From an uncultured Campylobacter sp. (GTDB lineage Bacteria; Campylobacterota; Campylobacteria; Campylobacterales; Campylobacteraceae): DNA of 64,000 nucleotides. The position numbers were made by a program, and so were the translations under genes. The stretch spans positions 62,001 to 126,000 of the forward strand of contig NZ_CALIIU010000038.1 of the NCBI RefSeq assembly GCF_938017775.1, written 5' to 3'. How positions within the stretch are numbered: the first letter of the stretch is position 1; every line of letters begins with the position of its first letter. Below are positions 34,522 to 42,428 of the stretch, one piece after another. Below the pieces are notes generated by a model. That model saw nothing but the letters and a program-made list of their open reading frames with translations. It searched no databases and was not told the DNA's origin.

Positions 34522-35451
34522 TTGAAAAAAATTTTGATTTCGGCGCTATTTGCGGCAGCACTAGCGGGAGGGCAGATGAACGAGAGCTTTACAAAAGAGA
34601 GCAAAATTTCAGATGTCGTCCGTGATGCGGCGTTTGGTGATTACGGCAGGTTGCTTTTCCCTACGCACAAGGGTTATTTTAGCGGCGCTAAGCTTGGCGA
34701 GCTAAATTTGACGTGGTACGAGCACATCGATGCCAATAAAACGGTTGAAATTTTAAACTATCTAAAAGATCGCGCTAAGGCCGGCGAGCAGGTATTTTAT
34801 GATATTTACTCAAATACCGAAAAAGCCGCCGATCCGCGCAAAAACGATACTGGGCTTTTTTATTTCAAAGGAGAGCGGGGCAAACCGTTTGCAGTGGTGG
34901 TTGCCGGAGGCGGCTTTACCTATGTGGGCGCGATGCACGATAGTTTCCCGCATGCGCTTGAGCTTTCTAAAAAGGGCTACAACGCCTTTGCGTTGATCTA
35001 CCGCCCGGGCGCTAGGAGCGGGGCGCAAGACCTTGCTCGTGCGATTAGCTTTATTGTTGAGCACGCAAAGGAGCTTGAGGTGGGAGTGGAGTTTTATTCG
35101 CTGTGGGGCGGCTCGGCCGGAGCTAGACTTGCGGCGATGCTGGGAAGCTACGGCACGCAGGCTTTTGAGCAGGGCTCGCATCCACGCCCTGCAGCCGTGA
35201 TAATGCAATATACGGGCTATTCGGACTTTACGCGAAATGATCCGCCGACCTTTGCCGTCGTTGGCGAAAACGACTGGATCGCAAACCCCGGCGTGATGGA
35301 GCGACGGATACGAAATTTAGCCGCTGCGGGCGTTAAAACGCAGTTTCGTAGCTACGCAAATTTAGGTCACGGATTTGGCTTAGGCACCGGCACGGCGGCA
35401 CAAGGCTGGCTGGATGAGGCGGTCAAATTTTGGCAAGAACAGATGAGATAA
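34522..35451 (+). CDS. Secreted alpha/beta hydrolase
   Basis: 309 residues starting at TTG 34522 (AAAGG upstream). The first ~18 residues are a signal peptide (KKILISALFAAALAGG). The hydrolase core has an oxyanion GGG (VVVAGGGFTY), the nucleophile elbow WGGSAGARLA, the acid in VVGENDWIANP and the catalytic His in NLGHGFGLG. The fold resembles acetyl-esterase/BD-FAE-type enzymes. A periplasmic esterase or lactonase is likely; substrate unknown. It lies in the same unit as the reductase and the exported flavodoxin. Confidence 0.8.
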   Translation: MKKILISALFAAALAGGQMNESFTKESKISDVVRDAAFGDYGRLLFPTHKGYFSGAKLGELNLTWYEHIDANKTVEILNYLKDRAKAGEQVFYDIYSNTEKAADPRKNDTGLFYFKGERGKPFAVVVAGGGFTYVGAMHDSFPHALELSKKGYNAFALIYRPGARSGAQDLARAISFIVEHAKELEVGVEFYSLWGGSAGARLAAMLGSYGTQAFEQGSHPRPAAVIMQYTGYSDFTRNDPPTFAVVGENDWIANPGVMERRIRNLAAAGVKTQFRSYANLGHGFGLGTGTAAQGWLDEAVKFWQEQMR

Positions 35452-35467
35452 AAGAAAGGAAAATAAA

Positions 35468-36037
35468 ATGAAAGAACTAAGTAAAATAATGGCTACAGCG
35501 CTTGCTATGTGTTCATTCGCGGCAAACCAAAGCGCAGCGGAAAATATCAAATTTGAGCCGCAAAAGACGCTCGTAGTCTATTTTTCAGCAGGCGGCAATA
35601 CGGCTAGAGCGGCAAATTTAATAGCGCAAAATTTAGGTGCTAAGATAGTCGAGCTAAAACCGGCACAACCCTACACAAACGCAGATATGAACTACAACGA
35701 TCCAAAAAGTCGCGTTAGTCGCGAGCACGATGATGCATCGCTTAGGAGCGTACCGCTAACTAACGCTAAAATCCCCGGCTGGGAGAACTACGAGACTGTT
35801 TTTGTGGGCTATCCGATCTGGTGGCACGATGCTGCGTGGCCGATCGACGAGTTTATAAAAAACAACGATTTTAACGGCAAAAAAGTGATCCCGTTTTGCA
35901 CCGTTTATAGCTCCGGGCTTGAAAATAGCGATAAAAATTTAGCCAAGAAAGCAAACGGCGGCGAGTGGCTAGCGGGGAAGTGCTTCGGCGAGAGACCGAG
36001 CGAAAAAGAGATAAAAGAGTGGCTTGCGAAATTTTAG
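35468..36037 (+). CDS. Exported flavodoxin-like protein
   Basis: 189 residues. A signal peptide (ATALAMCSFAANQSAA) is followed by a flavodoxin domain: VVYFSAGGNTARAANLI is the FMN phosphate loop, VFVGYPIWWHDAAWP the loop around the isoalloxazine, and FCTVYSSGLENSDKNL the third. Flavodoxins are normally cytoplasmic electron carriers; an exported one next to a secreted hydrolase suggests periplasmic or lipoprotein redox chemistry. Such exported flavodoxins occur in other anaerobes near aldo-keto reductases and cupins. AAAGGAAA precedes ATG 35468, 16 bp after the hydrolase. Confidence 0.85.
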   Translation: MKELSKIMATALAMCSFAANQSAAENIKFEPQKTLVVYFSAGGNTARAANLIAQNLGAKIVELKPAQPYTNADMNYNDPKSRVSREHDDASLRSVPLTNAKIPGWENYETVFVGYPIWWHDAAWPIDEFIKNNDFNGKKVIPFCTVYSSGLENSDKNLAKKANGGEWLAGKCFGERPSEKEIKEWLAKF

Positions 36038-36203
36038 GCGAGCTCGCACTTTGGCTTTAAATTTGTGATTAAATTTAAAGCGGGCATAATGAAAGATAAA
36101 AAATGAACGCTAAAATTCTTAAAATTTTGAGTTTAGCGACCGGTGCGCGCGTTAAATTTAAGCGCACAAGAGCACTGCGAAAAATATAGACAAAGGAGAA
36201 GGG

Positions 36204-36649
36204 ATGCAGGAAAAGCAAGTTTTGGTTAAAAAGGAAAATCTCGCCGTCTATGACAAGGTGAGCGATAAAATTTTTGCAGGCGGTCTGCCGAAAGTCACGC
36301 TACTTTTCGGCGCGACGCCTTATGCAAATGCAGGAGCAGCGCTAGTGCATTTTCCGCGTGGAGTACGCACGGCATGGCACACGCATCCCGTGGGCCAAAA
36401 TTTAATTGTAACGCAGGGCAAAATTTACACCGGTACGGCGGACGGAATCGTGCAAATCGCTCGTCCTGGGACGTAGTGCTTTGTCCGCCGGGCGTCAAAC
36501 ACTGGCACGGAGCCGGACTGCACGAAGACGGCGAGCACATCGCGGCAGCCTTTGAAAAGGACGGCAAAAACGTAACGTGGATGGAGCATCTAAGCGAGGA
36601 TGAGTATAAAAGTCTCGTCAAAAAAGCGGACGCAAAGGATGCGGAGTAG
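36204..36649 (+). pseudogene. Cupin-domain protein gene with single-base frameshift
   Basis: ATG 36204 follows AAAGGAG. The first frame gives 90 residues with cupin motif 1 (TAWHTHPVGQNLIVTQG) and ends ARPGT-stop. The next frame continues exactly where expected with DVVLCPPGVKHWHGAGLHED (cupin motif 2) to 36649. One extra G in the GGG at 36468-36470 would restore ARPGDVVLCPPG and a ~148-residue protein. So either one G is missing from the assembly, or the gene is newly broken, or the short G run varies. Cupins of this type sit beside aldo-keto reductases in many bacteria. Confidence 0.8.
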
Positions 36650-36715
36650 TATCCTCCAGATAGAATTTACGGTAGTTGCAGGTAAATTTTTGCGTGCCGT
36701 TAGGCACATTTAAAT

Positions 36716-37075
36716 TTACCACTCGATGCTGAGCAGATCGCCGAAAATTTCTTTGCAATACTGAATGAAGCGTTTGGGAATTTTAACGCCGCTGATATCC
36801 ACGGTGATGACGCTGTCTTGGATCTCAAAAACGATAAGCTCGCTAGTGATTTTCACTGCCTTGCAGCCGTTATAACATACGTCGCCATTACACTCGGCGT
36901 ATAAGCCGTTATGCGGCGCGTCTGCGTCCTCGTATCGCCCGAGCTTGATCGGTCTTTGGAAAAGCAGATAGTTTTTATAGTCGTACCTGTCGTCCGCAAG
37001 GCCTATCATATAATAATTCTCGGCGCTGTTTTTGGAAGCGGTCGCAACACCTGCTTTAAAATTTAGTCTAAACAT
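36716..37075 (-). CDS. Imm10-like putative immunity protein
   Basis: About 119 residues from ATG 37075 (a TTG at 37102 is possible but less likely). The pattern YYMIGLADDRYDYKNYLLFQ, then GLYAECNGDVCYNGCKAVKI, and a beta-rich tail ending LIVFEIQDSVITVDISG resembles the Imm10 family of polymorphic-toxin immunity proteins as I remember it. No toxin adjoins it. It converges on the broken cupin gene and is downstream of purM on the same strand with a 44-bp gap, so it may be read from the purM promoter. Confidence 0.5.
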   Translation of the reverse strand: MFRLNFKAGVATASKNSAENYYMIGLADDRYDYKNYLLFQRPIKLGRYEDADAPHNGLYAECNGDVCYNGCKAVKITSELIVFEIQDSVITVDISGVKIPKRFIQYCKEIFGDLLSIEW

Positions 37076-37119
37076 AAATTCTGCTTTGGCAAAAAGCGGC
37101 AAATTTTACCGCTTCAAAT

Positions 37120-38103
37120 TTACACGAGCTGTGCACCTTGTCCTTTTACGACCTCGCCAATAACGTATCCATCGGTATTTGCCAGCACGAAGTCTGCGTT
37201 TTCTTTCGGAGCTACGACGATCATGCCAATGCCCATATTAAACGTCCTCATCATCTCGGCAGGCTCTACCTTTTGCGCGACGATTTTAAAGATTTCGGGC
37301 GTGCGGATTGCGGCGTGTTCGATCTTTGCGCCTAGTCCCTCCGGAAATACGCGCGGCAGATTTTCCACGATGCCGCCGCCCGTGATGTGCGCGAGCGCGT
37401 GGATTTTGTCTTTTAAATTTAAAAAGTCGCCGACGTAAATCCTGGTCGGTTCCAAAAGCACATCGATGAGCGCGCGACCGTCCACTTTGTCGTCAAATTT
37501 TAGCCCCAGCTCGGCGATCACTTTGCGCGCGAGCGAGAAGCCGTTTGAGTGCAGGCCGCTGCTAGGAAGCGCGATGAGCACGTCGCCCTCACGGACGAAT
37601 TTTGAGCGGTCGATCTCGTCCTCCTCGGCGATGCCCACGGCAAAGCCTGCAAGGTCGAAGTCGCCTTTCTCATACATCGAGGGCATCTCTGCCGTTTCGC
37701 CGCCGATCAGTGCACAGCGGGCGAGCTTGCAGCCCTCGGCGATGCTTTTTACGACCTCTTTGGCATCTGCGATCTCGAGCTTCGCCGTTGCGTAGTAGTC
37801 GAGAAAAAACAGCGGCTCGGCGAAGTTGCAGATGAGATCATTCACGCACATCGCGACGAGATCCTGCCCCACGCCGTCAAATTTACGCGCGTCTATCGCG
37901 AGTCGTAGCTTTGTGCCAACACCGTCGGTGGCGCCTAGGATCGCGGGCTTTTTGTAGCCTGCGGGCAGCCTCACCGCACCCGAAAATGAGCCAATACCGC
38001 CCAAAATGTGCGGAGTTTGCGTCGCTTTAACGAACGGTTTTATCGCGTTTACGAAGTCATTTCCTGCGTCTATATCGACGCCCGCGTCTTTGTAGCTTAT
38101 CAA
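37120..38103 (-). CDS. purM: Phosphoribosylformylglycinamidine cyclo-ligase
   Basis: AIR synthetase, step five of purine synthesis, which closes the imidazole ring with ATP. 327 residues with GATDGVGTKLRLA, VAMCVNDLICNFAEPLFFLD, CALIGGETAEMPSMYEKGDF, LPSSGLHSNGFSLAR and LAHITGGGIVENLPRVFP in family order. The start is TTG 38103 with GGAGG 7 nt upstream. It is divergent from coaE, with ~70 bp between the starts. Confidence 0.96.
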   Translation of the reverse strand: MISYKDAGVDIDAGNDFVNAIKPFVKATQTPHILGGIGSFSGAVRLPAGYKKPAILGATDGVGTKLRLAIDARKFDGVGQDLVAMCVNDLICNFAEPLFFLDYYATAKLEIADAKEVVKSIAEGCKLARCALIGGETAEMPSMYEKGDFDLAGFAVGIAEEDEIDRSKFVREGDVLIALPSSGLHSNGFSLARKVIAELGLKFDDKVDGRALIDVLLEPTRIYVGDFLNLKDKIHALAHITGGGIVENLPRVFPEGLGAKIEHAAIRTPEIFKIVAQKVEPAEMMRTFNMGIGMIVVAPKENADFVLANTDGYVIGEVVKGQGAQLV

Positions 38104-38122
38104 ATTTTATCCTCCAAGATGG

Positions 38123-38128
38123 TATAAT
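38123..38128 (+). promoter_or_regulatory. -10 element of coaE promoter
   Basis: TATAAT in the divergent purM-coaE space, 49 bp before the coaE TTG start. Confidence 0.55.
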
Positions 38129-38176
38129 TTCGCAGATTTTAGCTAAAATCGAATAAAAACGCTATAAAGGCTCATC

Positions 38177-38851
38177 TTGAAATTTAAACACGCCGTCGTC
38201 ATCACGGGCAGCATCGGTAGCGGCAAGAGCGCGGTTTGCGAGCTGCTTGCCGGGCTCGGATTTGAGATCATCGATGCCGATAAGATTTCGCATGACGTTT
38301 TGGATCGCTGCGCCGCGCAGGTGGCGGAAATTTTTGGCGCGCAATACGTCGTGCAAAAAGACGTACAGGCTGCAAATTTGAACCCCCAAGCGGAATTTAA
38401 CGCTAGATCGGGCGAGGAAATTTCAGCTGCCCCTTGCACCTCGGTGGACCGAAAAAAGCTAGGCGAGCTGGTGTTTAAAAACCCTGCTGAGCTTGCAAAG
38501 CTAGAAGCGTTGCTGCATCCAAAGATAACGGCTGAAATTTTATTGCAGGCGCAGGCTTTGGAGGCAAAAGGAAGGCTTTATTTTGTCGATATTCCGCTAT
38601 TTTTCGAGGGCAAGAGATATGAGTTTTTTGACAAAGTAGCGGTCGTTTATGCGCCTAAAGATACGCTGATCGCGCGCGTGATGAAGCGAAACGGGCTGGA
38701 TCGTGCCGCCGCAAAACACCGCGTGGAGCTGCAAACGGACATAGAGCAAAAGCGCGCCATGGCGGATTTTGTGATAGACAATAGTGGCGATCTTGCCGCG
38801 CTTAAGGCCGCGGTGGAGAGATTTTTAAAAGAGCTAAAAGATAAAATTTAG
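38177..38851 (+). CDS. coaE: Dephospho-CoA kinase
   Basis: Last step of coenzyme A synthesis. 224 residues with the P-loop GSIGSGKSAVCELL near residue 10, IDADKISHDVL near 38, LHPKITAEI and VDIPLFFE later, and the LID Arg-rich MKRNGLDRAAAKHRV. A ~30-residue stretch around residues 62-92 (VQAANLNPQAEFNARSGEEI) is longer than usual and contains RAATTY-bearing codons. The start is TTG 38177 with AAAGG upstream. Confidence 0.93.
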   Translation: MKFKHAVVITGSIGSGKSAVCELLAGLGFEIIDADKISHDVLDRCAAQVAEIFGAQYVVQKDVQAANLNPQAEFNARSGEEISAAPCTSVDRKKLGELVFKNPAELAKLEALLHPKITAEILLQAQALEAKGRLYFVDIPLFFEGKRYEFFDKVAVVYAPKDTLIARVMKRNGLDRAAAKHRVELQTDIEQKRAMADFVIDNSGDLAALKAAVERFLKELKDKI

Positions 38852-38915
38852 CCCTTTGCGCGGTTGCGCAAAATTTCTACGTAAATTGAGATGAGTTGAA
38901 AATAAAGGAGAGGCG

Positions 38916-39836
38916 ATGAGGATCGGTAGCTGTGCCCAAAGCGGCGCTAAATTTCAAAATTTTAAAAGCACGCCGCTTAAAGAGCGATTAAAATTTACGG
39001 CGCGAGCGGTTTTACTCTCCGCGCTGTTTGCGACGGGCGCTTCGGCGGAGATCGACGATCTAAGAAAGGGCTGCGCCGCGGGGAGCGAGATGGATTGTAA
39101 AAAACTAAGCCGCGTGATAAATGAGCTGCAGCGCGGCTGCGACGCTGGCGGCGAGGAAAACGCGCTGGATTGCGCAAATTTAGGCTATGCATACGACTCA
39201 AATAGAAGCTTCAGGCAGGCCGCACGCTATTACGACAGGGCGTGCAAGCTCGGCGAGCAGAAGGGCTGCGTCTATTTAGGGATGCTCTACAACGACGGGC
39301 AGGGGGTAACGCAGGATCGCAAGAGGGCGAATGAGCTTTTTAGCGATGCTTGTAAGAAAAGCAGCAGCGAGGGGTGCGCGAGCCTTGCATACAACTATAA
39401 AAAGGGGCTCGGCGTCTATCCAGACACGAAAATGGCGATCGAGCTTTTGATTAAGGCTTGCAAGATGGGGCAAGTAGAGGCGTGCCATAACCTAGGGCTT
39501 AGCTACGTTCTTGGCGAAGGCGTGAAAAAAGACGCGGACAGAGCCAGGATATTTTTTACGAGGGCTTGCGAGCAGGGACACGCGGATTCGTGCGTAAATT
39601 TGGGCGTTACGTATTTCAAAGGCGACGGCGGGCAAAAGGATCATGCGCTTGCTGCGAAGTATTTTAGCGAGGCGTGCGAGAAAAGCGATGAGCCGCTAGC
39701 CTGTTCAAATTTGGCGTATCAATACGAAAAGGGCTGGGGCGTAGCGAAAGATAAAAAGAGGGCGCGCGAGCTTTATGAAAAGGCTTGCAAGCTCGGAAGA
39801 TTTGATGCTTGCGAGCATTTAGAGATTATGAGATGA
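38916..39836 (+). CDS. Secreted Sel1-repeat cysteine-rich protein (Hcp-like)
   Basis: 306 residues. After a basic N-terminal region and hydrophobic segment (ARAVLLSALFATGASA) come about seven ~36-residue Sel1/TPR-like repeats, each with a pair of cysteines: for example ARYYDRACKLGEQKGCVYLG, LLIKACKMGQVEACHNLGLS, FFTRACEQGHADSCVNLGVT. This is the pattern of Helicobacter cysteine-rich (Hcp) proteins, whose repeats are closed by disulfides. They are exported; a few bind peptidoglycan-like ligands or engage host immunity. Role here unknown. AAAGGAGAGG precedes ATG 38916. Confidence 0.88.
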   Translation: MRIGSCAQSGAKFQNFKSTPLKERLKFTARAVLLSALFATGASAEIDDLRKGCAAGSEMDCKKLSRVINELQRGCDAGGEENALDCANLGYAYDSNRSFRQAARYYDRACKLGEQKGCVYLGMLYNDGQGVTQDRKRANELFSDACKKSSSEGCASLAYNYKKGLGVYPDTKMAIELLIKACKMGQVEACHNLGLSYVLGEGVKKDADRARIFFTRACEQGHADSCVNLGVTYFKGDGGQKDHALAAKYFSEACEKSDEPLACSNLAYQYEKGWGVAKDKKRARELYEKACKLGRFDACEHLEIMR

Positions 39837-40014
39837 GACTCTAACATCAAGCGCGAAAAACGCATAACAAAATGGGCTCACGAAAGAAGATACGTTAGTA
39901 AATTGAGTCTTAGTAAAGCCTAGGAATAAGCGATACGCTTAAATTTAGATATAAGTAAAATTTTAATAAAGCGTTAGTGAGCGTTAGTAATTTTAAAAAT
40001 TTGCGAGGTAGATA

Positions 40015-40893
40015 ATGAAAATTTCAAAATATAATGCGAGCGGAAATGATTTCGTAATATTTACGGATTCAGTTAAGGCGGATAGATCCAAGCTAGCGCG
40101 CGAGCTATGTGATAGGCGCGATGGAGTAGGCGCCGATGGGCTCATCGTTGTGTTGCCGAAATTTAACGGTATCGAGGGGATAAACTTTGAGTGGGAATTT
40201 TATAATAGCGACGGCAGTAGCGCCGATATGTGCGGCAACGGCTCGCGAGCGGTATGCATGTATGCGTATGAGAATTTTTTGGCCGCGCAGAGTATGAAAT
40301 TTCTAAGCGGCGCAGGCGTAATTAGCGGCGAAATTTTCGGTATTTTCGGCGGAAATTTGAGCGAGAGCATGCGAGGCGAGCTACGCAATGTAAGCTTTGG
40401 CGAGATTTTCAATCTTCGCCCTAACGCTCACGCGTTAGTAGCTAACGTAGAGGTAATGTTAACTTGTCCTAAACGCCTAGGCGAAAGCTTTGAGGAGGCA
40501 GGACTAACGTGGTATTTTTATAACACAGGAGTGCCGCACTTAGTAACTTTCGTTAGCGATTTAAATGAGTTCGACGCCGCGCTAGCCCGCGATCTGCGTG
40601 AAAAGTATAACGCTAACGTTAATTATGCGTTAGTTCAAAGCCGCCTCGCAAGCAAAATTTTAAAGGTGCGCACCTTTGAGCGTGGCGTAGAAGCCGAAAC
40701 TCTCGCATGCGGTACGGGGATGGCAGCATGCTTCATCGCAGGCGTCGAAAATATGGGGCTAGCTCCCGACATCCGCGTGATACCTGCAAGCGGTGAAACG
40801 CTAAATTTGCGCTTAGGGGATGGAGGCAAAATTTACTTTCGCGGCGACGTTAGGCATACTTTCGATGGCGAATTTATCGGATACGTGGAGTAG
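40015..40893 (+). CDS. dapF: Diaminopimelate epimerase
   Basis: It converts LL- to meso-diaminopimelate for lysine and peptidoglycan. 292 residues with the family signatures KYNASGNDFVIF at the start, ADMCGNGSRAVCMYA (first catalytic Cys, near residue 73) and ETLACGTGMAACFIAG (second catalytic Cys, near 227). Length is slightly above normal because of the middle segment. GAGGT precedes ATG 40015. The gene and its 5' flank have an unusual number of GTTAG/CTAAC words, which gives it a slightly different look from its neighbours. Confidence 0.96.
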   Translation: MKISKYNASGNDFVIFTDSVKADRSKLARELCDRRDGVGADGLIVVLPKFNGIEGINFEWEFYNSDGSSADMCGNGSRAVCMYAYENFLAAQSMKFLSGAGVISGEIFGIFGGNLSESMRGELRNVSFGEIFNLRPNAHALVANVEVMLTCPKRLGESFEEAGLTWYFYNTGVPHLVTFVSDLNEFDAALARDLREKYNANVNYALVQSRLASKILKVRTFERGVEAETLACGTGMAACFIAGVENMGLAPDIRVIPASGETLNLRLGDGGKIYFRGDVRHTFDGEFIGYVE

Positions 40894-41596
40894 GCAGACG
40901 GAATTTCGAGCCGGTTTGCGCGAGAATCCGTGAAATTTTCGAGTGTAATTTATACAAAATTTCGCTTTTCGCTTCGTTTTATAAAATAATAGATTTGCAA
41001 TACGACATTGGAATTTTAAAATTTTATGATGATGAAATTTTAAAATTTACAGGGCATGGTTTGCACGAGAATTTTAATTTTGAGGTAAAATTTGGCGCTT
41101 CACTGCAAATTTAATTCCAAATTTCGGAATTTTATGAAATAAAATTTTAAGATTTTAGCGTGCGGAATTTTGCTACTAAATTTAAAATTTTTGCTTGAAT
41201 TTCATATTTGTATTGCATTAATTCGGGCTTTTGTGGAATTTAGCATTATAAATTTACGCTCTAGCCCGCTCGTTCGGTTTATAATTTTTGCTGCCACCGG
41301 AAAAAATCCGCCGTGTTCGCACAAGTGAAATTCCGTCGCATTTGCACGAGCGAAATCCGCCACTAATGGCAGAAAACGCGGTATCCAAGCGCAAATCCTC
41401 GCCGCGGGCAAAATCTGTCAGACGATAAAGGCTGGATTTATAGATGTGGCAATTCTTGAAGCGCGGTAGAATTTACTAACGACGATAAAAGCATAGTGTG
41501 GATACGGCGAAATTTAAATTTGCGCCCGCCGAATTCCGTCGCGCCGTCTTTTTGTCGTTTAAATTTTAAATTCCATCCGCGTCGGTTTGGCTGAAA
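40894..41596 (+). other. Long intergenic region packed with RAATTY hexamers
   Basis: About 700 bp with no convincing gene. From 40900 to 41210 I count about 17 copies of AAATTT, AAATTC or GAATTT, often with GGAATTTTAAAATTT spacing. This is far above chance. No clear promoter or hairpin. Short minus-strand frames around 41200-41410 are not protein-like. Confidence 0.6.
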
Positions 41597-41743
41597 CTAG
41601 GCATAAAATCTGATGATTAACTCTCTGGCGAGCGCTAAAATCACGACGAAGATTGTAAATTTTAATAAAGATTTTTGTCGTATCGCGACAAGCATAACGA
41701 TGCCAAATAAAACGAGCGCAATGTCTAAAAATGTATCTTTCAT
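41597..41743 (-). CDS. 48-residue membrane protein
   Basis: ATG 41743 overlaps the TGA of the upstream small gene (ATGA), so translation is coupled. The product has two hydrophobic segments, FLDIALVLFGIVMLVAI and FTIFVVILALARELIIRF, with a basic turn (RQKSLLK) between them. No family recognised. It is the second member of a two-gene unit of tiny membrane proteins. Size and coupling suggest partner subunits, a small regulator of a membrane complex, or a toxin/antitoxin-like pair; none can be chosen from sequence. Confidence 0.55.
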   Translation of the reverse strand: MKDTFLDIALVLFGIVMLVAIRQKSLLKFTIFVVILALARELIIRFYA

Positions 41744-41904
41744 ACGCTTAATTGAAATTTAATCAAAATACTAAGTATGATAAGAAGTATTATAAAGCGC
41801 AAGATTGATCGCATGGAGGATAGATCGCCAAATTCTTTGTCATATTCCTTTTTTACCTCCCACTCGGCTTTCCATGCGAACATTTTTACTATAAAATCCA
41901 GCAT
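41740..41904 (-). CDS. 54-residue membrane-anchored small protein
   Basis: I choose ATG 41904, which has AAAAAAGGAG six nt upstream; ATG 41910 touches the GGAG and is too close. The product begins MLDFIVKMFAWKAEWEVKKE, a charged amphipathic part, and ends in one hydrophobic helix (LRFIILLIILSILIKFQ). No family recognised. The stop overlaps the start of the next small gene. A strong ribosome binding site and a perfectly joined partner make chance unlikely. Confidence 0.6.
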   Translation of the reverse strand: MLDFIVKMFAWKAEWEVKKEYDKEFGDLSSMRSILRFIILLIILSILIKFQLSV

Positions 41905-42010
41905 TTTCATCTCCTTTTTTTAAGGCGAGTCGCATAAAAATGAAATTTTGTCGCTCCACGTGAAATTAAAGAATTCTATCTAATTGGCGCTTAAAATTTT
42001 TAATTTTGGG

Positions 42011-42346
42011 CTATTTGTCGGCGTTTTGGACGAGCGCTTTTTCGTATTTTTCGATAAAGCTTCGCCCTGCCTCGCATAGGCGGTAGATGAAAATCTTCGA
42101 CGCCTTGCCCGCGTCAAGCCCCGTATCCTTAATGCTTTCGCGCTGCAGATAGCCCCAGTTTTTATGAATTATGTCAAGAGTTGATTTGATCGATGTGTAG
42201 TTGCGCCCACTCGCAGCTGCGAATTCGTTCACGGCTCGCATAAACTCCGCATCGCTTTGCTTATTGCGACACAAAAGCCCATCTTCGCCTTGTGATTCGA
42301 CCAGTTTTAGCGTTTCATAAATGAGTTTGTCTTTTAATTTGATCAT
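42011..42346 (-). CDS. Hypothetical small basic protein
   Basis: 111 residues from ATG 42346 (AGGGA 8 nt upstream; an upstream in-frame start gives a less plausible N-terminus). Mostly helical: KLKDKLIYETLKLVESQGED, FMRAVNEFAAASGRNYTSIK, STLDIIHKNWGYLQRESI. The order of helices and the SIKSTLDIIHKNWGYL segment suggest a winged-helix or other HTH domain, but no family is recognised. It lies 82 bp after the AAA ATPase gene on the same strand and may be cotranscribed. Confidence 0.5.
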   Translation of the reverse strand: MIKLKDKLIYETLKLVESQGEDGLLCRNKQSDAEFMRAVNEFAAASGRNYTSIKSTLDIIHKNWGYLQRESIKDTGLDAGKASKIFIYRLCEAGRSFIEKYEKALVQNADK

Positions 42347-42428
42347 CGGCTTTCCCTTGCGTAATTGATATGGGTTTGCCAAAATTATATCATAAAATTT
42401 ATATTTTTATGATATGAAATATCAATAA

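Noticed and set aside
41202..41411. 69-codon minus-strand frame in the dapF downstream gap
   Set aside because: No start signal, unlikely composition, and it lies in RAATTY-rich noncoding sequence.
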